Position numbers and translations under genes: made by a program. A stretch of 64,000 nucleotides of DNA from Bacteroidota bacterium (GTDB taxonomy: Bacteria > Bacteroidota > Bacteroidia > Cytophagales > Cyclobacteriaceae), in contig JAEZEH010000155.1 in NCBI GenBank assembly GCA_023417785.1, positions 79,627-143,626 on the forward strand. Reading direction: 5' to 3'. Below are positions 34,969-44,119 of the stretch, one piece after another. Numbering within the stretch: position 1 is the stretch's first letter; each line of letters begins with the position of its first letter. The notes under the pieces are model-generated. The model made no database searches. It was not told where the DNA came from and saw only the letters and a program-made list of their open reading frames with translations.

Positions 34969-35377
34969 CAGACCAATATCATCATACGAGGACCTCTGCA
35001 AAGAGCAGGAGCGACTTACCGAATTGTTAAAAGGCCAGCGGGCTCAAATTCAGCGCGACATCGAAGAATTGAAAAATGAATTCAAACCGGTGATCAGCCT
35101 TTCAGAGAATGTAACTAAACTTATATCGCGGGATGATGGAAAGGACCCGCTCGTTGCGGCGGGAACTAACCTCGGCATAGACATACTTGTATCCAGGATT
35201 TTTTCGAAATCAAATTTCCTGTTACGGCTTGTCCTGCCGGCAATTCTGAAGAACATTTCCTCGCACTTACTGCCGGATGCACCTCCATCATTGAGAAAAC
35301 CGAGGTTCAGAAAAACTGTGGTTGAAAGAACAGTCATACGCGAGCAGAAACCAGCATTAGAACATGTTGCTGTCTAG
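34961..35377 (+). CDS. Hypothetical protein coupled to YqjE-like gene
   Basis: About 138 residues; the ATG at 34961 overlaps the previous stop region, and a GTG two codons earlier is possible. The N-terminal half is a charged helix (LCKEQERLTELLKGQRAQIQRDIEEL) likely to be coiled coil. The middle contains an amphipathic or weakly membrane-seeking stretch (SKSNFLLRLVLPAILKNISSHLL), and the C-terminus is basic. I do not recognise a named family. The coupling suggests it works with the membrane protein upstream, in the way YqjD/YqjK accompany YqjE. Confidence 0.7.
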   Translation: MNSRPISSYEDLCKEQERLTELLKGQRAQIQRDIEELKNEFKPVISLSENVTKLISRDDGKDPLVAAGTNLGIDILVSRIFSKSNFLLRLVLPAILKNISSHLLPDAPPSLRKPRFRKTVVERTVIREQKPALEHVAV

Positions 35378-35412
35378 ATTCAGATAGAAACTCTTGAGTC
35401 GCTTTCAAAACT

Positions 35413-35445
35413 AATAGCCATACCACTACGGTATGGCTATTTCAT
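35413..35445 (+). terminator. Strong hairpin terminator
   Basis: Perfect 12-bp stem AATAGCCATACC / GGTATGGCTATT with a 5-nt loop, followed by TTCATTTCC. It lies 35 bp past the stop codon of the gene ending at 35377. The T-tail is weak but the stem is strong. Confidence 0.65.
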
Positions 35446-35485
35446 TTCCCGTCTGTTTGGTGATGAAAAAATCAACAGTTCCCGT

Positions 35486-35565
35486 CTGTATATAACGACC
35501 CGCATACACGCATATGACAAAACACGCATTCCCGGCCCGGTTTGACGCATGGCATCGCTTTTTCT
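35486..35565 (+). promoter_or_regulatory. Candidate stress-type promoter for OmpA-like lipoprotein gene
   Basis: TGGCATCGCTTTTTCT at 35550-35565, GG 77 bp before the start codon, very like the element before the DUF1328 gene (TGGCACCGCTTTTCT). A partial upstream site CTGTATATAA lies at 35486-35495. Confidence 0.5.
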
Positions 35566-35627
35566 CCTGTTAGCGTTAAGATGTGCTGCGATAGACAGCA
35601 CGATGTTGAACCAAATTTTAAAGTAGT

Positions 35628-36305
35628 ATGAAAAAAATAACGGCGATTGTGATGGCTGCATTCCTTAGCATATCCATCTTCAGTTGCAAGACATTTAACA
35701 AGTCACAGAAAGGCGCTATGATAGGAGCTGGTGCTGGTGGAGCAGTTGGAGCCGGTGTAGGTAAGGCTGCCGGAAACACAGCTCTGGGCGCAATTATCGG
35801 AGCCACAGTCGGCGGTGTTGCTGGCGGTATTATTGGCAAACAAATGGATAAGCAGGCCGAAGAGATCGAGCAAATTCCCGGCGCGGAAGTAACCCGGGTC
35901 GGCGAAGGTATCAACGTAACCTTTGATTCCGGTGTTCTGTTTGGGCATGACAGTGAGCAATTGAATGCGGAATCCAGAGTGAAGTTGAACCAGCTTGCCG
36001 ATATCCTGAACAAGTATCCGGATACCTATATCCTGGTTGAAGGTCATACCGATGCCTCAGGATCCGACGCTTACAACAACAAACTATCCAAAAGAAGAGC
36101 GAACTCTGTGGGTGACTATCTGGAAACAGTGAATATAGATAACTCGCGGGTACGCACGAAATGGTATGGTGAAGACCAGCCGAAGTTTCCTAACGATACA
36201 CAGGAAAACATGGCCAAGAACAGACGGGTAGAGTTCGCTATTTATGCGAACGAACAAATGAAAGAAAATGCACAGGAACAGGCTTCAGCCCGTCAGGAGG
36301 ATTAG
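35628..36305 (+). CDS. OmpA-family lipoprotein with glycine-zipper segment
   Basis: A 225-residue lipoprotein (signal MKKITAIVMAAFLSISIFSC, Cys20). Residues about 28-75 form a glycine-zipper membrane-associating segment (GAMIGAGAGGAVGAGVGKAAG). Residues about 85-210 are an OmpA C-terminal domain that should bind peptidoglycan: FDSGVLFGHDSEQLN, LVEGHTDASGSDAYNNKLSKRRA, NRRVEFAI. The layout is that of E. coli YiaD. It tethers the outer membrane to the cell wall. It has its own candidate promoter and a hairpin downstream. Confidence 0.92.
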   Translation: MKKITAIVMAAFLSISIFSCKTFNKSQKGAMIGAGAGGAVGAGVGKAAGNTALGAIIGATVGGVAGGIIGKQMDKQAEEIEQIPGAEVTRVGEGINVTFDSGVLFGHDSEQLNAESRVKLNQLADILNKYPDTYILVEGHTDASGSDAYNNKLSKRRANSVGDYLETVNIDNSRVRTKWYGEDQPKFPNDTQENMAKNRRVEFAIYANEQMKENAQEQASARQED

Positions 36306-36318
36306 CCTTTCTGCATAA

Positions 36319-36354
36319 GCATGGACATCGGCATTAAACGGCCTGTGTCCATGC
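36319..36354 (+). terminator. Stem-loop after OmpA-like gene
   Basis: Nine-bp stem GCATGGACA / TGTCCATGC with an 18-nt loop that itself can pair GGC/GCC. There is no proper T-run, so it may be a weak terminator or an RNA-stability element. Confidence 0.4.
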
Positions 36355-36417
36355 CCCTTTCAGCAAAGAACTGGATGATTTAAACAAGTAGGTAAAAACG
36401 AAAAACAAAAAAAGAGT

Positions 36418-37053
36418 ATGAAAAAAATAAAACTGACTATTGCATTGGCGCTTATGACTTTTATGGCAATGCCTGTATTCTCGCAGGAGTCCAATGTAAC
36501 GCGATTTGGTGTTAAAGGTGGCGTGAACTTTTCTAACTTCCGCATCGACGACGTTGAGGATAATAATCTGAAGGCCGGCTTAAACCTCGGTTTGTTTATG
36601 AAACTACCCATATCTGATGTGGTGGCCATTCAACCTGAACTGCTTTACAGCAGCAAAGGATCAAAACTGAAATATGACAACATAATCCAGGGTGAAGGCG
36701 AGTATCGGTTCAACATGAACTACGTGGAACTTCCTATAATGGGTGTTTTCCACATTGGAGACGTGTTCAATATTCAGGTAGGTCCTTATCTGGCTTATCT
36801 GGCGTCGGCAAACATCAAGAACATGGATGATGACCTCACCATACAAGGTGTAACTGATCTCAATGAAGACAATTTCAAACGCTTTGACTATGGCGTAGCC
36901 GCGGGAATCGGACTGGATTTCAATGGCTTTATTGTCGGAGCGCGATACAACTACGGCTTGGCCGAAATTGGAGAATCGGGTAGTCTGTCAGGTCAGTTAA
37001 CCAACGACTCAAAAAACAGTGTCGGTACAGTTTACATTGGGTTCGGATTCTAG
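36418..37053 (+). CDS. Outer-membrane beta-barrel protein (PorT/OMP_b-brl_2-like)
   Basis: A 211-residue protein with signal peptide MKKIKLTIALALMTFMAMPVFSQ. The rest is made of alternating amphipathic strands beginning with the family-typical FGVKGGVNFSNF and closing in GTVYIGFGF, which suggests an eight-stranded barrel. Such small porin-family proteins are abundant in Bacteroidota and mostly of unknown function. It lies 112 bp behind the OmpA-like gene and is ended by a strong bidirectional terminator. Confidence 0.85.
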   Translation: MKKIKLTIALALMTFMAMPVFSQESNVTRFGVKGGVNFSNFRIDDVEDNNLKAGLNLGLFMKLPISDVVAIQPELLYSSKGSKLKYDNIIQGEGEYRFNMNYVELPIMGVFHIGDVFNIQVGPYLAYLASANIKNMDDDLTIQGVTDLNEDNFKRFDYGVAAGIGLDFNGFIVGARYNYGLAEIGESGSLSGQLTNDSKNSVGTVYIGFGF

Positions 37054-37071
37054 GAAACACATCCTGTTATG

Positions 37072-37106
37072 AAAAAAGGCCCGCAGTTTTGCGGGCCTTT
37101 TTTTTT
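37072..37106. terminator. Bidirectional terminator between convergent genes
   Basis: Stem GGCCCGC / GCGGGCC with a 6-nt loop, flanked by six A residues on the left and nine T residues on the right, so it works for the plus-strand barrel gene and the minus-strand kinase operon. Confidence 0.9.
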
Positions 37107-37123
37107 GTTAATGTTGCGGGGAA

Positions 37124-38581
37124 TTAGTCTTGCGGGTCTTTGATCTTCGGTACACTGACAATGAATTTTGATCCACTGTCTACTTCAGATTCCACGTCTA
37201 TAGTCCCACCGTGTGATTGGACAATATTTAGCGTCGACGCTAGCCCTAAACCCATCCCGTTTCGCTTGGAGGTGAAGTACGGCTCGAAAAGCTTCGTCAG
37301 GATTTCTGGCGGTATTCCACTGCCGTTATCAGTAATTTCGACAACGTAATGCTCAGGTCTTTCAGACAGAACAATATGAACTTTTCCGTTACCGTTGGCG
37401 ATAGCTTCAGTTGCGTTTACAACAATGTTGAGAAACGCAATTTTGAGTTTCTCCTCGTCGGCCTGAATAATGCATGGGTCCGAGGGATATTCAGCAGAAA
37501 TTCTAATCCCTTTTAAATGGATCCGGTCATGGGCAAGGTGAAGGGTATCCTCCAGAATATTTTTAAGGTTAGTCACTTTAAACGTCTTCTCGTAAGGCCG
37601 ATAGCTGTCCAGCAATTCACCAATAAGATTATCGATGCGTTTTGTATTCCGCTGAATGATCTCGAGGAAGATTTTATCCTCCTCGGGAAGGTGTGTTGCG
37701 TCAAGCTGCTCAATAGACATCTGAACGTTGTTGAGCGGATTCCTCACCTCGTGGGCCAACGTGCGTACCAGGCGCCCCGCTGATGCAAGCTTTTCGGCAT
37801 AAAGGGTGGCCCGTTCCGCTCTTTTCAGATTGGTAATATCATGAAGTATTCCCTGAATATACGTTTCACCGTTAGTACCTTCCTGGGTGGAAGCACTCAG
37901 AACAAAATATTTTTTCTCCTGACTTTCACCGGTAAGCACCAGTTCAAAGTCAACGACTTCTCCCGAGGAAGAAAGTCCCTCCTTTATTTTAGTGTGGATC
38001 GCGGGATCTTCTATCAAATCGTAAAGACTTTTTTCAAGGAGCGTTTCCGGATCGATTTCCAGTAGTTGTTGTGTCGCAAGGTTAACATCCTTAAACCGCA
38101 GCTCCGCATCGGTGATGAAGACAGCATCTTTCGACCTTTCAAAAATATTCCGATACTTCTGTTCATTAGCCCGAAGGGCTTTGATGGCCGCTGATCGTTC
38201 CAGCGAATACCGGATACAGCGCTCCAGTTTTTCGGTTGTTAGTTCAGACTTCACCAGGTAGTCCATTGCGCCGATACGCATCGCCTCCTTATCCACCTCG
38301 GGATTTCCATAACCGGTGAGCAGAATGATAGGCTCCTCACACTTCAACGCCTCAGCGTCGCGAAGCAGGTCCAGACCAGTTTTAGCTCCAAGTCTGTAAT
38401 CGACAAAATATACATTGTGCGCCTGACGGGAAATTTCCCTGACTGCATCCTGGTACTGGTAACACCAGTTGATTTCAAAACGATTCGGATCTATCGACTT
38501 GAGATAGTCACTTATGATGAGAAAATCGTCGTGATCATCATCAATGATGAGAATCCGAACAAGGTCATTTCGTTGAGACAT
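37124..38581 (-). CDS. Receiver-PAS-histidine kinase (cytosolic)
   Basis: About 485 residues from the ATG ending at 38581 (MSQRNDLVRILIIDDDHDD), 1 bp after the preceding stop codon; a longer frame lies inside that gene. Order: N-terminal receiver (about 8-130; phospho-acceptor Asp in VYFVDYRLG, Lys in YLVKSE), PAS domain (about 140-255), HisKA with the phospho-His in LAHEVRNPLNNV, and an HATPase with DNGSGIPPE and GMGLGLAS. No membrane segment. The receiver-first layout fits a kinase that is itself controlled by phosphorylation. Last gene of the rpoN operon. Confidence 0.9.
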   Translation of the reverse strand: MSQRNDLVRILIIDDDHDDFLIISDYLKSIDPNRFEINWCYQYQDAVREISRQAHNVYFVDYRLGAKTGLDLLRDAEALKCEEPIILLTGYGNPEVDKEAMRIGAMDYLVKSELTTEKLERCIRYSLERSAAIKALRANEQKYRNIFERSKDAVFITDAELRFKDVNLATQQLLEIDPETLLEKSLYDLIEDPAIHTKIKEGLSSSGEVVDFELVLTGESQEKKYFVLSASTQEGTNGETYIQGILHDITNLKRAERATLYAEKLASAGRLVRTLAHEVRNPLNNVQMSIEQLDATHLPEEDKIFLEIIQRNTKRIDNLIGELLDSYRPYEKTFKVTNLKNILEDTLHLAHDRIHLKGIRISAEYPSDPCIIQADEEKLKIAFLNIVVNATEAIANGNGKVHIVLSERPEHYVVEITDNGSGIPPEILTKLFEPYFTSKRNGMGLGLASTLNIVQSHGGTIDVESEVDSGSKFIVSVPKIKDPQD

Positions 38582-38582
38582 T

Positions 38583-40157
38583 TTATTGATGTTGTTTCTC
38601 AGGGAGGATGACTGAGAAAGTCGCGCCGCTGCCTTGCATTCCGGTAGCACGAATCAGTCCTCCGTGATTTTCTACGATTTTTTTGCAAATGGCCAACCCG
38701 ATGCCGGAGCCGCTAAATTCACTTTTGCCATGAAGGCGCTGGAATATTTCAAAGATTTTCTCCGCATACACAGCGTCAAATCCAATACCGTTGTCGGTCA
38801 CCTCAATCCGGTAAAAAGGTTTATTGAATGGAAGCGGCAGCCCGGACTTCTCCTGATGTGTTAATTTATGTGAAGAAATGCTGATTGTCGGAGGAATGTC
38901 GCGGTTGCGAAATTTGAGCGCATTGCTTATAAGGTTGTTGAACAGCTGCCTCATTTCAGAAGGTACTGCCTCAACGACGGGTAATTGATCAAGGGTGATT
39001 TTCGTCGCCGTCTCTTCAATTCTTAATTCCTGATCCGCGAGCACATCCGTCACTACTTTCCTGAGATCACACGGTTCAAAAGAACGGGTTCCTCTCGACA
39101 CACGGGAAAATTCCAGGAGGTTATCGATCAGGCTCCGCATGTTTCCTGCAGAGGCGCCGATACGGTCCAGATAAACTTTACCATCATCGCCCAACGCATC
39201 GGAGTACTTCGTTTTCAGACGCTCAGAAAAAGTCAGAATTTTGCGAAGGGGCTCGTGCATATCGTGCGATGCCACGTAAGCGAATTCCTCGAGTTCTTTA
39301 TTTGATCGGTTCAGCTCTCTGATGTAACGATCAAGGTCCTTTTCAAAACTTTTTTTCAGCGTAACGTCTCGGGTGATACCGAAGATCCGCTGCACCTTTC
39401 CTTCCTTATCAAGGAGTGCTTTGCCCTTGCTGTGAACATATTTCTCGTTCCCCTTCCTGGTACGGATCACAAATTCCTCGTCAAAGCCCGTGCCTTTACT
39501 TACAGCCTCATTCACCGCCTTGCTGACCGAATCGATGTACTCAGGTAGTATGTGCTCCAGAAAGAAGTCATTTGAAACTTCAGGTACTTCATCTTTGCCG
39601 TATTCCAGTAGCTGAAACATTCCGTCAGTCCATTCGAGTTGATCTGTTTTTTTCGTCCAGCTCCAGGTTCCGAAAAGAATCAGGTTTTCGGTCTCCTCAA
39701 ACAATTGACGGGTGGTGTGTGCCTCCTCCTCCTTCCTAACCCACTCGGTGATATCCTGGGCGATGCAGAAGACATGCGAAGTATTTCCCAACGAACTGGT
39801 CAGACGGTGGCCTGTTGTCTTTAAGTACCGGCATCCGCCGCTCTTTTTATTGAATCGTGTAGTGAATGTATGTGATTCGCCAGACTTAAGCCCGCGAAAT
39901 GCCTGTAACGCATTGGCATAAACATCGCTATCATCCTCATAAACGAAAGCAGAAAGAATTCGCCCATGCGCTTCAAGGTCAGCGACTGCGAATTCCAGAT
40001 ATTCCGTCAGCTTTTCATTTATAGAGATAACTTCTCCCCGGTCTAGGTCCATGGTAAAGACCAACGCCGGGAAGAAGCTAATGCAATTATCCAGAAAGGA
40101 CTGATCCTTTTCGCCTGCCACTCCTAATGAGGTAAATTGCTGAATTTGTTGACTCAT
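38583..40157 (-). CDS. PAS-PAS histidine kinase (cytosolic)
   Basis: A 524-residue kinase with two PAS domains (about 25-145 and 150-275) and a histidine kinase core of the phytochrome-like class: the phospho-His is in YVASHDMHEPLRKI and the ATPase shows NALKFRN, DNGIGFD and GSGIGLAICKKI. No membrane segment, so it senses a cytosolic signal or a partner protein. Its start overlaps the activator stop codon by 4 bp. It is the likely phosphate donor for the NtrC-type activator encoded just before it. Confidence 0.9.
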   Translation of the reverse strand: MSQQIQQFTSLGVAGEKDQSFLDNCISFFPALVFTMDLDRGEVISINEKLTEYLEFAVADLEAHGRILSAFVYEDDSDVYANALQAFRGLKSGESHTFTTRFNKKSGGCRYLKTTGHRLTSSLGNTSHVFCIAQDITEWVRKEEEAHTTRQLFEETENLILFGTWSWTKKTDQLEWTDGMFQLLEYGKDEVPEVSNDFFLEHILPEYIDSVSKAVNEAVSKGTGFDEEFVIRTRKGNEKYVHSKGKALLDKEGKVQRIFGITRDVTLKKSFEKDLDRYIRELNRSNKELEEFAYVASHDMHEPLRKILTFSERLKTKYSDALGDDGKVYLDRIGASAGNMRSLIDNLLEFSRVSRGTRSFEPCDLRKVVTDVLADQELRIEETATKITLDQLPVVEAVPSEMRQLFNNLISNALKFRNRDIPPTISISSHKLTHQEKSGLPLPFNKPFYRIEVTDNGIGFDAVYAEKIFEIFQRLHGKSEFSGSGIGLAICKKIVENHGGLIRATGMQGSGATFSVILPEKQHQ

Positions 40158-41683
40158 ATCTCGGACTCAAACTTCTCTCCTCTAAGTTCCTGATATTGTC
40201 TTATTTTGTTATACAGCGTTTTTCTATCGATCTGCAATACCTTTGCGGCCTTGCTTTTATTAAAGTTCACTTTCTTGAGCGCTTCAAGAATAAGTTCGTA
40301 TTCAGCATCGATGCCTGCGCTTTTGAGGCTCTGCTCTTTCGGAAGCGGCTTCTTCACAGCGGGATAAGTCGCCACCGGTACTGTCTGCTGTGGGAATGTC
40401 ACCACGCCGGGAGATTGTTGAATCGATTGAACGGGCTCATTCGACGCAGATCCTTCAAACTGAAGTTTCGTAAAATTAGTCAGTTCAAATGGAATACTTT
40501 TTACATCAATATATTCTTCATCACAAAGAAGCGTCGCACGTTTGACCACGTTCTTGAGTTCACGAAGGTTGCCGTACCATACATAAGATTTGAACAACCG
40601 CTCCACTTCAGGATGAAATCCTTTGATATTTTTATTCAGTTCCTCATTTGCGATTCCCAGGAAGTGATTGGCAAAAACCATGATATCGCCCACGCGCTCG
40701 CGGAGGGGTGCAACCTGAATAGCGAATTCATTGAATCGGTGATAAAGGTCTTCACGGAGTTTTCCTGATCCAGCCGCGTCCCAGAGCTTCTCATTACTTG
40801 CCACGATAATGCGGACATCTAAATCGATGTCTTTGGTGCCTCCGACGCGTCGCATTTTTCTTTCCTGAACAACACGCAGCAACGAAATCTGAACATCGTA
40901 GGACAAGTTGGCAATTTCATCCAGGAATATCGTTCCTTCATTTGCCAGTTCGAAGCTTCCTATCTTCTGATTCAAAGCCCCGGTAAACGATCCTTTCTCA
41001 TGTCCGAAGAGTTCACTGCCCGCCAGTTCTTTTGAAAGCACACCACAGTCGATAGCGATGAACGGTCTGTTGTTTCTCTTGCTTCTTTTGTGAATCTCCT
41101 GAGCGATAGCTTCCTTTCCGCTTCCACTTTCACCATAGATGATGACACTGTAATTTGTGGGCGCCACCAAATCGATTTGCTTGAGGATGTTCTTGAAGTA
41201 CGGACTATCGCCGAATATGTAGTCAGACTTGGTATTGGCCGGAGAGCTACGCCGGGGTGCGCCGTTCTTTTCCTCCCGTTGAGTGCTTTGCCCGCCCCCC
41301 ATTGCACCAGGTATCGGCAACAACGCGCGGTCCAATGCTTTGCGAATGGTTAACAGGATTTCCTCGGGAATCAACGGCTTGATCACATAATCCACTGCGC
41401 CAAGACGCATCACTTCCACCGCAGTCTTGATGTTGCTGAAACCGGTGATGATAATCACAGGGGTAGCAGGGTTAATTTCTTTGATGGCTTTCAACACGGT
41501 AGTGCCATCCATGTCTTCGAGCATGAAGTCGCACAAAATGAGATCCGGGTTACTCTCATTCACAATCTCAAGGGCCTTTTTCCCCTTGTGTGCTTCCATT
41601 ACTTCGTACCCATGTTTCGAAAGAAAACGACTTAGCACCAGACATAAGTCCTTTTCATCATCAATAATTAGAATTTTCGCCAT
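40154..41683 (-). CDS. NtrC-family sigma-54-dependent response regulator
   Basis: A 509-residue enhancer-binding protein. The receiver (about 1-125) has phospho-acceptor Asp in LILCDFMLEDMDG and Lys in VIKPL. The AAA+ domain (about 170-400) has Walker A GESGSGKEAIAQE, the sigma-54 contact loop as GSFTGA (usual form GAFTGA), Walker B TIFLDEIANL and the arginine-finger region. A Fis-type helix-turn-helix closes the chain (FNKSKAAKVLQIDRKTLYNKI). It activates sigma-54 promoters from upstream sites. It lies 28 bp behind rpoN and overlaps the kinase gene by 4 bp. Confidence 0.94.
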   Translation of the reverse strand: MAKILIIDDEKDLCLVLSRFLSKHGYEVMEAHKGKKALEIVNESNPDLILCDFMLEDMDGTTVLKAIKEINPATPVIIITGFSNIKTAVEVMRLGAVDYVIKPLIPEEILLTIRKALDRALLPIPGAMGGGQSTQREEKNGAPRRSSPANTKSDYIFGDSPYFKNILKQIDLVAPTNYSVIIYGESGSGKEAIAQEIHKRSKRNNRPFIAIDCGVLSKELAGSELFGHEKGSFTGALNQKIGSFELANEGTIFLDEIANLSYDVQISLLRVVQERKMRRVGGTKDIDLDVRIIVASNEKLWDAAGSGKLREDLYHRFNEFAIQVAPLRERVGDIMVFANHFLGIANEELNKNIKGFHPEVERLFKSYVWYGNLRELKNVVKRATLLCDEEYIDVKSIPFELTNFTKLQFEGSASNEPVQSIQQSPGVVTFPQQTVPVATYPAVKKPLPKEQSLKSAGIDAEYELILEALKKVNFNKSKAAKVLQIDRKTLYNKIRQYQELRGEKFESEI

Positions 41684-41711
41684 TTTTTATAGTTAGGGTT
41701 TATGCAACTGC

Positions 41712-43157
41712 TTAGGCTGATGCGACTGCCGTTCGATGGTGTATGGTATTCCATCTTAATTGTGCAGCCGGGATTCTCAATTCGTCTCGGTATTTAGCCA
41801 CGGTTCTCCGGGCGATTTTCAGGCCGCGTTTAGCTAAGAGTGTTGCGATCTGCTGATCGGAGTATGGGCTGTTTTTGTCTTCAGCCATAATTACCTGCTG
41901 AATTGCCTCCTGCACCTTGCGCACACTCACGGCCACACCTTCCTGATTGGTTATCCCTTCATTGAACAAATTTTTGATCAAAATGTTTCCCGAAGGAGTC
42001 TGAACGTATTTATTACATGTGATACGCGACACCGTAGAAATATCAACCCCTACCATATCCGCCACATTTTTGAGAATCATCGGCTTAAGCAGCAGCTCGT
42101 CACCCGTAGTGAAATAGTCATACTGCAGTTTCACAATTGCTTTCATAACCTTAAGCATGGTGGACTCGCGTTGCTTGATAGCGTTGACGAACCATTCTGC
42201 TGCACTGAGTTTATTTGTCAGGTAACGGGTAGTGGCCTGATCGCCATTAGCTTTTTCAATATCCTGAACCTTCGCCTTCCATGATGAATTGATCTTTAGC
42301 GAAGATGCTTTTTCCTTGTATAAAGTTACGTGAAGGGTGTTGTCCTGCTGGGTAACAATGAAATCGGGGATGATGGTGTCCTGTTGAATTGGCGAGCTGT
42401 CACCTTTTGGAACAGGCTTAAGCTTCAACGTCGCCAGAAGGTCGAGCACCAGATTGAAATCTTCCTCATCAATGTCGAGTGCATCCAGTATCCGATTGAA
42501 GTTCCGTCCCTTCAACTCGTTATAATAATTTTCAAGAATGTTTATCGCGAACTTTACGTCAGGCTCTTTGGTATTCATCCTTCGCAATTGAATCAACATA
42601 CATTCACGGATACAGCTTGCACCCAGCCCTGTTGGTTCAAATGTCTGAATGTGATTGATCACTTTTTGAACCTGTTCAGGATCTATCAACTGAAGATTTT
42701 TGAGCGAGTAATCATCCGCGATACCATCTGCATCACTTTCCAGGAAACCCTCGTCGCTAAGACAGTTGATGATAAATTGCCCAAGCGCCTTTTCCTCGTC
42801 ATTCAATTTGGAAAGGTTTAATTGATTTATCGCTTCTTCGCGGAAATCGGAAACAGTTACCAGTGTCTTGCTCGGGAGCATCTCCTGCTGGGAGAACTGG
42901 GGATTGCTGTTATGATAATCCGGTGTATCATCATAAGCATATTCATCCCAATCCTGATATTCCTGAGGTTCGTCTTTATCATTTTTTTCAGTCTGAAGAT
43001 CAGCTTCAGCATTCTGTTCTATCAGTGGATTCTCTTCGAGCTCATTCTGAATCCTTTGCTCCAACTCAATCGTGTTTAGATGAAACAAGTGCAGCATCTG
43101 AAGTTGCTGGGGATGTATCTTGAGTTGTTGTTTCTGAGTGATGTGTTGATATAGCAT
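41712..43157 (-). CDS. rpoN: RNA polymerase sigma-54 factor
   Basis: A 481-residue sigma factor. Region I is the Gln/Leu-rich activator-interacting N-terminus (QKQQLKIHPQQLQMLHLFHLN), followed by an acidic linker (about 50-90), the core-binding domain, and the DNA-binding C-terminus with the RpoN box read as ARRTVAKYRDEL (family form ARRTVAKYREML) near residues 456-467. It is the first gene of an operon with an NtrC-type activator and two kinases. The sequence upstream to 43436 holds its promoter. Confidence 0.95.
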   Translation of the reverse strand: MLYQHITQKQQLKIHPQQLQMLHLFHLNTIELEQRIQNELEENPLIEQNAEADLQTEKNDKDEPQEYQDWDEYAYDDTPDYHNSNPQFSQQEMLPSKTLVTVSDFREEAINQLNLSKLNDEEKALGQFIINCLSDEGFLESDADGIADDYSLKNLQLIDPEQVQKVINHIQTFEPTGLGASCIRECMLIQLRRMNTKEPDVKFAINILENYYNELKGRNFNRILDALDIDEEDFNLVLDLLATLKLKPVPKGDSSPIQQDTIIPDFIVTQQDNTLHVTLYKEKASSLKINSSWKAKVQDIEKANGDQATTRYLTNKLSAAEWFVNAIKQRESTMLKVMKAIVKLQYDYFTTGDELLLKPMILKNVADMVGVDISTVSRITCNKYVQTPSGNILIKNLFNEGITNQEGVAVSVRKVQEAIQQVIMAEDKNSPYSDQQIATLLAKRGLKIARRTVAKYRDELRIPAAQLRWNTIHHRTAVASA

Positions 43158-43301
43158 AGAGTTGTGGTCTTTGGTTACGAGATCATATTCATTACAACCT
43201 TGGATCCAAATTTTTCATTTCGAGCAACCATTTGATATCCAATACATTAGGGTTTTATGACTATGCGAGCAGCGTCCCCCATAATGAGGACGTGTGGCTA
43301 T

Positions 43302-43323
43302 TTATCCCCTAATTGGGGAATAA
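43302..43323 (-). promoter_or_regulatory. Palindrome upstream of rpoN
   Basis: TTATCCCCTAATTGGGGA at its core: CCCC (43306-43309) and GGGG (43315-43318) around TAATT, with outer TTAT/ATAA arms. It is about 150 bp before the rpoN start codon and could be an operator; I see no other hairpin in the 279-bp gap. Confidence 0.35.
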
Positions 43324-43436
43324 AGTTAATTTTATTCTCGATAACGCAGTCAAAAATCACGCTTACGCCGTTTTGGGGAAGTCCCAAGCTTTTTATCAGC
43401 CAGGATGGGGAACGACGCCGTGGGAATGAACCGAAT

Positions 43437-43844
43437 TCAGCGAGTTATTTCAGCCTTTGAGTTGCCGGAAACTCGCCGGATATCATCAAGAAGTGAGAAA
43501 CCCCGCCTCATAAGTAACTCGTCCTTCTCCTTCTTTTTCATTTCGTTGATGAGATCGTCTAATTGTTCCTCATACCCGGAAAGACTTTCATTAGCCGGGT
43601 TGTCGCCAGACTGATTCTGCCCGATATTCTGATTCTGAGAATCGCGCACATTTGAAATCGAATCGCGTACCTCCGTAAGCTGCGTCAGTAACTCCTCATA
43701 CCCTTCGAGGTGCGTCATCTTTACATCTTGTTCTTTACCACCTATTGAGATTGTATCAATAGGCATTTCGTGTCTTCCTTGTTGCGCAAAAACACCACTC
43801 ATTGAGAACGTAAACAGTATGGCAACCAACGACTTCATAAACAA
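43437..43844 (-). CDS. Secreted hypothetical protein
   Basis: A 135-residue protein with signal peptide (MKSLVAILFTFSMSGVFAQ from Met3) and a charged helical body with two likely coiled-coil stretches (EGYEELLTQLTEVRDSI, LSGYEEQLDDLINEMKKKEKDE). A Gln/Asn-rich linker joins them. Not a family I recognise. It begins only 3 bp after the stop codon of the small membrane protein encoded upstream, so the pair is an operon. Confidence 0.7.
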   Translation of the reverse strand: MFMKSLVAILFTFSMSGVFAQQGRHEMPIDTISIGGKEQDVKMTHLEGYEELLTQLTEVRDSISNVRDSQNQNIGQNQSGDNPANESLSGYEEQLDDLINEMKKKEKDELLMRRGFSLLDDIRRVSGNSKAEITR

Positions 43845-43847
43845 AAA

Positions 43848-44096
43848 TTAATTGTGTGCAGGCTTTAATTCGGGCATATCAAATGCACGATGTGTCTCCT
43901 GCGTTGAAACTACGCGAATCTTCTGAAGGTTTCTCTTTTTCGTCCGTCGCGCACGTTGCAGAAGCATGACCTTCTCATGTTTCCGGGCCTCCTCCTGTTC
44001 ATCAAGAGGCGTGAACAGGAATTTATACATGCCGAAGGCGAAAATCATAAAAACGAGGTAACCAAGGGCGAACGAGAGAGCGATCATTCCAATCAT
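43848..44096 (-). CDS. Small membrane protein, hypothetical
   Basis: An 82-residue protein with one N-terminal membrane segment (about 3-27, IALSFALGYLVFMIFAFGMYKF) and a strongly basic cytosolic tail (RARRTKKRNLQKIRV). No family recognised. First gene of a two-gene unit with the shared promoter elements in front of it. Confidence 0.65.
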   Translation of the reverse strand: MIGMIALSFALGYLVFMIFAFGMYKFLFTPLDEQEEARKHEKVMLLQRARRTKKRNLQKIRVVSTQETHRAFDMPELKPAHN

Positions 44097-44119
44097 AAAC
44101 AGGCGTTTCCCAAAAAAAT

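Noticed and set aside
40196..40768. Plus-strand frame of 190 codons
   Set aside because: Antisense to the NtrC-type activator, whose domains cover the same stretch.
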